DNA from: Kingdonia uniflora
Lineage: Eukaryota > Streptophyta > Magnoliopsida > Ranunculales > Circaeasteraceae
Direction of reading: 5' to 3'
Length of the DNA: 64,000 nt
Assembly (NCBI GenBank): GCA_014058105.1
Contig: JACGCM010001272.1
Location: 3,410,001-3,474,000, forward strand
The notes beneath the pieces are model-generated. The model saw only the letters and a program-made list of their open reading frames with translations, searched no databases and was not told the origin of the DNA. A program made the position numbers and the translations under genes. Shown here one piece after another: positions 22,161 through 32,224 of this stretch. Numbering within the stretch: the stretch's first letter is position 1; each line of letters opens with the position of its first letter.

Positions 22161-22942
22161 TGCAGGGGCCTAACTTCGCAGGAAGGGAAGCTGACTCTTA
22201 CACTATAAGTTTTATCTTCGACCAGGGGGGTTTCAAGTATACAATCAATAATAAAAAGATTTACTATAGATATTATACACTTGCGTGGAGGCCTAGAATG
22301 TGTCACTCCACGACCTCTGATGAGGATTTTTAAGAATTATGTTATATATGTGGAGTAGTCGAAGTATCGAGAGCTGGGTTGTTGCAGGGTATTCGAAGGT
22401 TTACTTGTAAGGTCTATTGGGAGAAAATTTTCTAACTCTTTTATAGTTTATCCTCCCTCCTATTATAGAACATAGGACGGGCCGAGTCACCATGGGAGGT
22501 CAAGTTACATGTGTATCCTCTGGGGGCAATTGACTTGTACCCGGAGTTGGTTCAGACACTGTAATTGTTGAGTTTGACACTGTAGCTGTTGACCCTGACA
22601 CTGTAGTTGTTGGTTATAACACTGTAGTTGTTGGATCTGGCACTGTGATTATCGAGCGGCTTATTTCTCTATTCTGTCTAGTAATCAAGCTACCTGATGT
22701 GTCTGCCTTCAACCATATACAACCATGGTCGAAGTATTTTTGGTACTAATTCGGCTTTCATGCGCTGATCATCTATCTTCGTCTACAGTGGTTGGCTTCG
22801 ATGGTTCCTTCGAGTATTCGATTAGTCTCGGAAGGCTTCGTGGACACAGCTATCATCTTACTGGGCTTCTATATCTAGGTAGGATTCGATGTAGCCTTCG
22901 AGTGTTCGATTAAAGCTAGAAGGCTACGAGTAGGCTACTACA
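22161..22942 (-). mobile_element. Solo LTR S of a distinct LTR retrotransposon family
   Basis: 782 bp with ends TGCAGGGGCC and GGCTACTACA and a perfect 5-bp duplication, with no internal region: a solo LTR left by recombination between two LTRs. The plus strand contains CCACGACCTC and GAGGATTTTT (22308-22332) in the order seen on the plus strand of the minus-oriented C, E, F and H LTRs, so S is probably minus-oriented. Otherwise its sequence differs from all other LTRs here. Confidence 0.88.
22555..22659. repeat. 21-bp tandem repeat inside S
   Basis: Five units of 21 bp with the core ACACTGTAGTTGTTG. Within an LTR such short repeats often belong to the U3 promoter region, but no function can be shown here. 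Confidence 0.85.
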
Positions 22943-22947
22943 ATGAG

Positions 22948-24375
22948 CAAGTTTGCGCAAACGACTCTTGATTATCTCCCACGAAGCAAAAACCGACATG
23001 CCGATTCCTTGGCACATCTAGCCAGGGTCTTAGATACAGAAGCTTAATATCTCCAGATCAGAGCGATTTCAACCCCCAACATTGGTCGTATTTTTATATG
23101 CGCGATCAACACTGGGGGCGATAAAAGGGGAGACAACGATTAGCTAAAGCCTTTCTTAGTTTATCTCGGTATCAACAACAAATGTGAAGGACTACTTCTA
23201 GCAGATCCGAAGGAGCGCCATCAGCTGATAGACAACTCGAAGTGATACACCAATCAAAATGGTACCTTATACCACTGTTCAGTCATGGGGCCATACCTTA
23301 AATGCCTCTTCAAACAGAAAGCGGACGAGATGCTCCGCGATTTACATGAAGGAACTTGTGGCTCCTATGTAGCAAGGTCGATCACTGGCAAGCAGAGCCA
23401 TTACCTGGGGAGTACTCTGGCCTGGCATGCACAAGCAAACAGAAGAGTACTCACAAAAATGTGATGCATGTCAGCGACATGGAAAGATGATACGTGCCCT
23501 TGCGCTCGAACTCCATGCAAGCAAGGTGTTTTGGCTATTCAAAAGATGGGCACTCAATTTTGTTGGTAAATTTCCTAATTCGCCAGGCAACCGCCACCAC
23601 CTCCTCGTAGCTATCGATTATTTTATAAAATGGAGAGAAGCAATTCTACTTTGTCGAACCAGAGAAGAAGCGGTCATCTCTTTTATCTGGGAATACATCA
23701 TCACTAAGTTTGGGAGCCCCCACCTAATTTGTATCGATAAAGGTCCCCAATTTGTTGGAAAAAAAATCATAGCTTTCCTCAACCTACACAACATCATTCA
23801 CTCACCCTCCAATCCCTACTACCCTCAAGGCAATGGCCAAGCCAAAATCACCAACAAAACCATCGTGGACGGACTCAAGAAATGGCTATACTCTAAGAAA
23901 AAAGGTAAATTGGGTTCGAGAGCCTCCTCATGTCTTGTGGGCATACCATAACACTCCATGTCAGTCAATAGGCTACACTCTATTCCTCCTTGGCCGTCAT
24001 TCCCTCTGAATACCATCACCTAGTCAAAGATCATGAGCTAACTGATAAAGAAAATGTGTTTAAATTGGCTTGCAGCCTCAATTAGATCAATGAAACCAGG
24101 GAATGCGTGATCGCTAACCTAGGTCGATATCACCATATGATTGCCAGTTCGTACAACAAATCAATCAGAAGCCCTACCTTCCAAATCATCTCGTCCTCAG
24201 AGAAATACCTCAACACCATAAAAAGCCTCATACTGGGAAACTAGTAGACAATTGGGAGGGTCCATTCCTTATCACAGGTCTCTCAGAACTGGGATCATAT
24301 TACCTCATGATAGAAGAGGGCGTCTACATCTCGAGTCCTTGGAACACTAGGCGATTAAAATGATATTATCGTTAA
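22948..24375 (+). pseudogene. pol: B: end of aRH and integrase
   Basis: The aRH end (RHADSLAHLARVL, 22995-23030) leads to integrase. Zinc-binding HHCC region near 23345-23480 (HEGTCGSY, then CDACQRHGK). Catalytic core: LLVAIDYFIKW (23605, first aspartate), CIDKGPQFV (23730, second aspartate), HSPSNPYYPQGNGQAKI (23800-23850; the usual catalytic glutamate of GQAE is lysine here). C-terminal domain ends NTRRLK.YYR with the stop at 24373-24375. Frames are broken in several places. It inserts the element DNA into the host chromosome. Confidence 0.87.
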
Positions 24376-24499
24376 ATCCTTCACTACTCAATTTCAGTTT
24401 CTCGCTTTTTCATTCCAGAAGTAAGATTTTCATCTCCATCCAATGTACATACTTTCTCAAGATTCAATGAAACTTACAAGTTTTCTCCATACATCTCTC

Positions 24500-25018
24500 T
24501 ACTTAGTAGATAATACATAGATTAAAGCATAGATAATACTAGCTTTCAATCGACATCATTCCAGTTAAATCAAGAATACGCTTGGTTTGGCTGACTCTAC
24601 TAAATCTCCCGCGGTTAGAACAAGGTAGAAATTGTTTTCAATCAGCGGACTCTACCAGGCATAAGATAAAACAAAGGTAATACTGGCTTTCATCTCTTTC
24701 AATATGTATGCGACATCATACCAGCTAAATCAATAATATACTTGGTTTGGCTTACTCTACTAAATCTCCTACGGATAGAACAAGGTAGAACTTGTTTTCA
24801 ATCAACGGACTCTGCCAGACATAGGATAAAGCAAAGGTAATACTAGCTTTTATCTCTTTTAATATGTCTATGACATCATACCAGCTAAATCAAGAATATA
24901 CTTGGTTTAACTGACTCTACTAAATCCCCTACGGTTAGAACAAGGTAGAACTTATTTTTAATCAACGGACTCTACCAGACATAAGATAAAACAAAGGTAA
25001 AACTAGGTTTCATCTCTC
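24500..25018. repeat. B: ~160-bp tandem array, about three copies
   Basis: The marker CTTGGTTTGGCT/CTTGGTTTAACT recurs at 24581, 24741 and 24901, giving a period of exactly 160 bp. Units carry GACTCTACTAAATC, GACTCTACCAGACATA and GGTAATACTAGC cores. The array lies between the integrase stop and the end of antisense aORF3. Confidence 0.9.
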
Positions 25019-25030
25019 AACATGTCTGCG

Positions 25031-28000
25031 TCACATATTATTTCTTTTCAGGTTATATACGATCTGTTCTGCTATGGGGATGTCAGCTTTGCTTACCCCT
25101 ACAATAGTAGGTTGATTAGCCATGAATTCTCGAGCTTGAGCAATCACAACAATCCTGCCCTCCTCTATCAATTTAGCAGATCCAGGGCTCAAATTCGTTC
25201 CCATGGAGCTCGTGTTATCTCCTCGATCTATATCATCCTTATAGAAACATTCATTTTCTGACATACAGTCGAACAAGGTATCACTCTCTAACTTAATTCT
25301 CTTTACCTCTTCTATTAAATAAGTAATTACCGACTTTAATAATTCTGAATATCGGGCCTGAGTTACAATTTAATGAGAGAACACCGTCCTCGACCTTTGA
25401 AGGCAATCTTCTAACCCCTTGTACCGTGCTTCATGCCTTTCCATTTCTCTTTCTATTAAATCTGTAAAAGAAATGTTCTTTACAAATTTTTCATCAACTT
25501 TGGTTGATTAAGCTTGATTCATCGCCTCCGAATCAACCACCTGAGCACAAAGTATCTCGATCTCTTTGTTCAATTCTTCCACATATGAAATTTCCTTTAA
25601 CAATTCCTCTTAATCTTTTATAATGATCTCTTTCCCTTGGATAATACACTCTAACCCTTTCTCCCTGATAAGAATAGAGTCTAGCTTTATTTGACACTCC
25701 CGTACCTGCTCAACTCCTTTACGCACATGCCCTTGAATGAGAGCAAGGTCCCCCTCTTATTCGAGCTGACAGACTAACGACATCACCTTGAATAAGAAAA
25801 CCTCTGGCACCATTTTTATTCTTCTTTGATCGCTTGCCATCCTCGATGTTTCTGATAGGCGAATTGGCCTGTGTCAGATTGGTTTTCAATTGAGCCACTC
25901 TATTATTCAACTTGTTATACTTGAGTTGTACCATCCGGAACCCCATATCTTTTACATAAAAAGTTGTAGTCAGTTGTTTGGCTGCAGTTTCAGACGTAGA
26001 TAAAGCATCTTGAGCTACCATTAGCTCGTTATCTTTATCAGCTAATTTCTTCGTTAATCGCCCCAGCTCGCTCCTGCTATTCGCCTAATCAGATCGAATT
26101 TTTTCTTGGTCATGAGTTTTCCTGGCCAGATCATTTCTTAAACCAGCCATCGACCGATTTAAATCTTCCTCCGATCTTTCTAGAGCATGCATACAGTAAT
26201 GGGCCATGTCGGCCTCCCTGCTCTTAATCGTCAATGTATCATTCTCGCTTTTAAGTTTCGCGGCTTGTTCTTTTAACTCCTCGAGCTCTTTTTGCCCTTT
26301 CTCAATTCTGGCATCCTTCTCCTCGATCTACCGATTTAGGTAGACAAAAGTCTGTGTTGCCTCAAAAAACCTAAAGTGCACCTTTACATGTTGATCTTCT
26401 CTATCTTCATTTACCTCTCTCATCTTATCGAACTCCTCTAAAAATTCTTGGTTACATTGACGAGCTTCATCTTTGTTTAAGCGAGCAGACTCCAATTCAA
26501 CCTACACATAACAGTTATACTATATCAAGTTTGATTCAGAACATTCAATCACTACATATGACTCACTTCTAACAATATATCTATTTTTTGACATCTACTG
26601 TGTAAAGATACTTCTGGACTTAAGGTCGAAGAACAATCTCGGATGAATGCTCCATACAAATACCTTCAAGTCTAAGGTACACATTCTTTATATGTTTGTT
26701 TGCTAAAAACTAACATCTTTTATATGCACAATTCCAGGGCCGTTTGTACCTAAACAAGTAACGAGTATTTGGTCCGTCTCTACACTCTATCTATTAATTT
26801 ATCCTTCTATATTAATGAAGCATACAAATCAAATATTTCTTGCTCTATTATAACCGGCAGCTCCGCTTGCGAAGACAACAGGGATGTTGAGGTTTCTCTT
26901 TCTTAAGCAAGATCAACCTCTAAATCTTTTATTCTGAGGCGTATGTCCTTAAGTCCCTATGGCAATGTTTATAAAAATAACTTAACCTACAAAATTATAT
27001 CCCAAATATATCCAAGTAGTTTACAACATTCCATAACATCCATACAATGATAGTGCATCAAACTACCCTACCTTCTCAGTTTCTACCTCTGGGCATTCGT
27101 CGTCTTCTTCTTGGTTATCTCTCACCATCCGAGGGGACATACCATCCAACCCATCAACAGCCCCAACAACCTCATCTTCAACCTCCTCCTCCTCCACATA
27201 GGTGTCAGACCAAATGGCCTCCACCTTATCTTCAGGGTATCCCTTGGACACAAGATGCCGCCCGAGCCTGTCACGCTCAGCTACCGCCTCATCCAAATCT
27301 ACCCTCGCCTCAGCACGCAGCTTGTTGATCTCTACTACTTGGGAAGCCTTCAGGGCCTCCAGCCGCTTCCCCTCCTTTCTCAAATCTGACTTTAATAGAG
27401 CTACGTTCTTTTCAAGCTCGACCTGCTTCCTCTTCAGCTCAGCTCTTTCCTCTTCGACTCTAAGCCATATCCTCTTTATCAGTCGTGCAGCCAAAAATCA
27501 AGCAAAATCGACCTTATTGATTAGCTCGAATTATCATAAAAAATCAAATTTATTCGAGCATATAAGCCTGCCATTTTGCTCATCTCCTCCTCCCCGTGAA
27601 GAACTGCCAACCTGGCCATTTTCTCCACCTCTGCCCAATCGTCCTCCACATCAGGTCAATCATTTATGACCTTTACCCTCAAAAATTTAGAAGGTTCGAC
27701 CCTTCCCTTTTTTACCTTTTTTGCAATCTCACCACTTCTCGTGATCCCCGACGCTGCAGGACGCTTCAACATTTGCCTTTTGGAGAATGGCTGAGCTAAT
27801 TTGCTCGACGTAATGGACTTCGGTAAGCCCATGTCCACTCCAGGGGCCTTAGGTGAGTTCGCTCGCCTTTCCCCATCAGCCCCCTTATTTTTGCCACCGT
27901 CAGCGCTCGTCATTAGCCTTGAATAGTGAGATTTCTAAACTTTTTCAACTCGGCTGTTAACACGCATCTTCCTACTACTAATACTGAGATCTTCTAGTAC

Positions 28001-29486
28001 AGACTCGAGTTCTGTCTCCTCTTGAGCAACTTTATCCAATAATGACTCTTTCCTCGTCACCTACAACCTAGAACCTATCATACATAAACATTAACATTAA
28101 CAAACATCATATAATTTTTACTATCAGTCTCATACATTATACATTGTTATACTTACGTTGCTTTACAGTTCGAAACAGAAGTTCCATGAGTTCTTCATCA
28201 TCTCTCTGAAGGCAGTCACCCATAACCCATATCACATTATCATTCCAAGGTTGACCTGCTGAGTTCAGATCGAAGAACCAAGGTCGAGTTTCTTTCGTAC
28301 AGAAATAACCCCCTCCACTTGCACCATAATTTTTTACACCATAAAACTGCAACACATCCCCAGAGGATATCCTCCTCTTTCTACCCTCTCCTTCCCACCG
28401 TATATTAAAAGCTTCACAAGCACTTATCACCTCTCATATGTTCCCATTTATCTGAACGGGGCACGCATCGATAAGATTCATAATCCCTTTAGCCAGATTG
28501 CTAAGGGGAAGACTCAACCCGTACCCCAGCTAAGGCAGATAACATAAAAATCCCCCAAAAAGTTCATTCTGAACATTCCCATTATAATACTCCATAGAGA
28601 TCGATTCCTCTATACCTCTATCCCTTTTCTCCTTCGCCGAATCGGCCAATAGATAAAAATATTCTTCTTTCGTTGCTATAGTGTAATCCCTAAATTCCTT
28701 ACCGGCATATTCGATACAATTTCCTCACCTACCTCCTATAGAAGCCTTTGCTTTACAAAACTCTTTTAATGCATCCGAACGAGGAGAATAGGATACCAAT
28801 CTTCAAAGAAAATTTGGAAATTGATTAAGACCTACTTCTTCCTCACTTCCAGATGCCCTAATCTCCGACTCAGTCGACCGACTAGAGGTCGATACCTCAC
28901 TTACAGAGAAATTCCTCATATCAACTATAGGAAAGGATTTTTATCCTAGACAATATTCCTCATGGTCGACCTACACAAAGGTCCAGGTATCTATGATTAT
29001 TTATATATATATATCTGTCAGCCACATTCTAGTATCATTCATATCTCATATAAACAAGCAGATTTTCTTAGATTACTATAAATAGTAATTTATCGCTTTT
29101 CCTAGCAACAAAAATTGATCTTCAAAATTACATACACAGATCACATATATCCAGTAACCTTCTATATCGAAATGGGATTCCAAGGCAGTATCGTATCCTT
29201 CCCTCACCACACTCTTGTATAACCACATTTACCACTTTAATTTAACAACACTCTGATGCTTTGGCTGATAACCCCTTTCATTTAAATCTCCACAAGTGTT
29301 TGTACTCTTTTTTCCTCTCATCTTCCTTCTTATCTCACTGCTCTTCAAGTTTTTAGAAGTTGAAAAAAATTTGATTGATGAAGATGAAGTAGTATTTATA
29401 TTTTCCCTCTCTAACTGCGGGCAGTTATTAAGCCTTGCACGAACCGTCCTCAGTTTTGGAACCAAGGCGTCCCTTCTACTGTCCAT
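25031..29486 (-). pseudogene. B: antisense six-exon gene aORF3 (Transposase_28-like domain, coiled coil)
   Basis: Minus-strand exons by splice signals: exon 1 to 29159 (5' end with the MSxGRS start is deleted), exon 2 28970-28157, exon 3 28060-27572, exon 4 about 27491-27072, exon 5 26956-26855, exon 6 26501-25031. Exon 2 encodes the domain like Pfam Transposase_28 (SPQ... EDVLQFYGVKNYGASGGGYF, WNDNVIWVMGD). Exon 3 has a bipartite basic motif (KRPAASGITRSGEIAKKVKK). Exons 4-6 are coiled coil. Donor AAC|GTAAGTATA is intact; the exon 3 donor is GC and the exon 4 acceptor is lost, so this copy is decayed. Function unknown. Confidence 0.75.
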
Positions 29487-29792
29487 GTCAGACGTCTTGC
29501 ACCTTTTTGCACGTAATCAAGTTTTCACAACTTTTCCACAAGAGACAAATTCAGAAACTCCATGTTTTTTTCCATATGTACTTCTTCTTCTACTCTTATA
29601 AAAGTACTGAAATCATTTCCAAAGCTCCCATAACAAAAATTCAAAGATTTTTAAATTCATCTTTTACGCAACAATCACAAACAACAGTCACCAAAATGGA
29701 GGATCTATCTTAACAACAATTTCTTTCAAAATTATTCAAACTCAAAACAATTATACTCTGCCACACCTATTTTTACATTCACTCCATTCATC
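29487..29792. other. B: spacer, remnant of the aORF3 5' region
   Basis: Corresponds to the region that holds the MSxGRS start and leader in A, D and H, but the start is deleted. Nothing else recognised. Confidence 0.4.
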
Positions 29793-30146
29793 TCACATAT
29801 AATTATATCTAAAGCAGCCTTGATGACCTGAAAAATCACAACCAACTGGTAATCCAATGGCGATCTTCCCATCCTCAAATTCAATCTCAACTTCAGCAAT
29901 CAATGCCACCACCTCCTCTCGATCTGTAGGATCCCTCATCAATTGACAAAAAAATATCTCGAAAGAAAAAATGGCCATACTCAAGTTCCCTACTCTTTGA
30001 ATTTAGTTCTTCGAGCTTACACTCCCTTACTGGCAACTCAGCATCATAACCCAATGATCCAAAAATTCTCTCCCGCACTTCAGCGACCTTAATTGCCAAT
30101 TATCCTTCAACGGCATTATGGATTCTCTGTGATCGATTGTGCACCA
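29793..30146 (-). pseudogene. B: antisense small gene aORF2
   Basis: 354 bp, 118 codons counting the stop, with an in-frame stop and a frame change. Start ATG at 30146; conserved core EVRERIFGSLGYDAELPVRE (30065-30005), then EVEIEFEDG and the end GHQGCFRYNYM with stop at 29793. Same length and same ends as in A and D. The C-terminal G-[HY]-x-G-C-F-x-x-N-Y-M is its most conserved part. I recognise no family. Confidence 0.7.
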
Positions 30147-30604
30147 TTCTTCTCTTATCCCCCATATTCAGAGATCATTCTACCCTTATTTATTAATTTT
30201 TTATTACCGATTCCCCTCAAAATGTCCTAATATCCTTTTATCTCGTCGCACAAACCCCAGAATCTTGAGAAAATTTATTTCACCTTATTTCTTCCCCTCG
30301 AGCTCAATCATTCAACATTTTTCAGATTGAACTTAATCTTTCAGGTCGATATTACTTTATAATATCGAATCTTCATTCTGAAAATTCCTCCAAAATTTTA
30401 TCTCCGACATTTCCAACTCGTAAACAAAATAATATTAACCTCTTGACACATATTTTCACAACTAAATTTAGCACAGTTCAAAAATGGCAAATGTTTGCAC
30501 TTTCAACACTCATACATTTCATGCATTCTTCAGATCATACAGCTCAATTTCTGGAGTTATTCTATATCAGTACAAAATTGTTAACAAATTTTATCTATTT
30601 TTTT

Positions 30605-30760
30605 ACAAATAACAAGTCTTTCATGTACTCGACCTCAGGCACTTTTCAGATACCAAGTCTGTCTAGTACTTAACGTTAGGTACTTTACAGATAACATGTT
30701 TTTCAGTACTTTTACAACTATTAGGTCCCTCAGGCACTCTGACACGTCAAATCCTCCAGT
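30605..30760. repeat. B: short repeats between aORF1 and aORF2
   Basis: Three or four degenerate copies of a 30-40 bp unit with the plus-strand core AGGTACTTTACAGATAACA (for example 30677-30700). The same unit is found at the same place in A, D and H. Confidence 0.7.
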
Positions 30761-31330
30761 TTATCCTATTTTAGTGATTTTTCACCTTGATACAAGCAGA
30801 AATTGGAAGCAACGAGTATGCTCACTCCCATGAGTTTGGTCGAAGTCTAGGTAAACTTTAAATGGAAACTATGGAAGCTGAAAACTCAGTGCTTGAACCA
30901 ACCCTTCAAACAGAAGGTCTTCTTAGCGCCAAAAACTGAAGGAAATTCAGAAGTAGACTTCGACTTTCGGTCTACCTCCTCGACTACTATCACCTCTTCT
31001 TCTAAAACTACCACCTTCATAGAGTTGGTAGAGATAAAGAGGGCCCGACCTTAAAATCCATTACGACACAAGAAATTAACGCAACTGTAATGCGGTTATG
31101 CCTATCCCTATATCTGTGCCCCCAACCTTGCCTTCTGCAAGGATACGGAGACATACCCAACGTTGCTCGCCTGTTAATACAATATGATGAAACCTCCATC
31201 TACAGTAAAACTATTCTTCACCTTTATCCGCTTCATTCTCCAACATACCTTTGTACGTCGGAGGAACAGGATCCTCCAAGGATTGATCCCTGAAAAACTT
31301 CAACTATAACCTCTGTATTTCCGAAGTGAT
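30730..31330 (-). pseudogene. B: antisense gene aORF1, degenerate
   Basis: Minus-strand remnants matching aORF1 of A and H: an FRDQSLEDPVPPTYKGM stretch (31290-31230), the GEQRWVCL motif (31180-31150), FISTNSMKVVVLEEE (31035-30985), GAKKTFCLKGWFKH (30935-30890) and the terminal DKLEDLTCQSA with stop at 30730. The start ATG is lost and stops interrupt. A TATA-like TAAATATA lies at 31356-31363 on the minus strand. Confidence 0.62.
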
Positions 31331-31588
31331 TCACTCTTCAAGGACCATTCTACCCTATATTTATTGTCCAAGAACATTTTACCAAGCGTCATCATTCAAC
31401 ACCGATGAAACTCTTCAAGCCCTAACCGTCACATACATCAATATTTCCATCAGCATTCATTGCACGTCCATCACCCTTTTACAAGCGCAGTTTTCCATAC
31501 AGTCAACAACATCATTACTTTTTTTAATATTCAAAACACGTATACCCATATATCCAAATCCTTTCTCAACTAAAGCCACTCTTGACTT

Positions 31589-31606
31589 CGGTTGTGAGGG
31601 GGCGAT
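31589..31606 (+). other. B: polypurine tract
   Basis: GGTTGTGAGGGGGCGAT directly precedes the 3' LTR. It primes plus-strand synthesis; H has the same tract in reverse at 44434-44452. Confidence 0.8.
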
Positions 31607-32224
31607 TGTAGTGACCTATCCCTCGATCTCACCTAAAATCAAGTTGTCGCTAGTTTAAATTACCTCCATGTCAGACTCATGGATTCTCCACACAACTTCT
31701 CCAGTCAGCATCACCGCGTACTTCACAAATTGTTAAGAAATTTGAGTCGAGCTCAAGCTGAAAAACCTGAACAACTTAAAGCCGCCTGTCTCTCTCAAAC
31801 TCAGTAGTTACTTAGTCAAACAGCCACTGACCACATCGTTCAGAGAACGTGCTTCAGCATGAAGAAGAGCTACGGAAGAGGCTTATATAAAGAAAATTTT
31901 AGTAAGAGACAAGGACCAGAAGATTACAAGAGAAATAACCCAGAAAACTACATTTTCTTAAATCCTCAAAACTATAAATTTTTTATTCACAAGGTCAATC
32001 AGTCTAAATCTAGAAATAACTTGTAATAAGATATCATCAGCCTAAAGCAATAAAAATCACCATTACAAAAGCCCTCAACATAAGGTCGAGGTTTTTTTAC
32101 CTATTCGTAAATTTTCCACGCTGAACACTTGTGTCATTTCCTGTTTATTAGATTTTTGCCACTAGTACATTGGTGTAAGGACTAATTCCGGACCACTTCG
32201 AGCTCACGAGATTAGGCCATTACA
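31607..32224 (+). repeat. B: 3' LTR
   Basis: 618 bp, TGTAGTGACCTATCCCTCG to GATTAGGCCATTACA. It pairs with 17420-18034 over the whole length with many substitutions. It is followed by the CTTAC duplication. Confidence 0.95.

Larger units (their letters stand above)
17420..32224 (+). mobile_element. Element B: complete 14.8-kb Tat-type Ty3/gypsy retrotransposon with antisense genes
   Basis: Complete insertion with both LTRs (615 and 618 bp), primer binding site, gag, protease, RT, first RNase H, aRH, integrase, a 160-bp tandem array, antisense aORF3, aORF2 and aORF1, and polypurine tract. The target duplication is CTTAC. It carries the solo LTR S in its aRH region. The two LTRs differ at roughly one base in six or seven by eye, and all frames are broken, so it is an old insertion. 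Confidence 0.95.

Noticed and set aside
24500..25018. Centromeric satellite
   Set aside because: The 160-bp unit is confined to the same internal position in four elements with few copies, so here it is an element-internal array, not a satellite block.
27047..27669. Overlapping plus-strand ORFs of 92-155 codons
   Set aside because: They are mirror frames of the minus-strand coiled-coil exons 3 and 4 of aORF3 in B; proline- and serine-rich composition and no motif. The minus frame is conserved in A, D and H.
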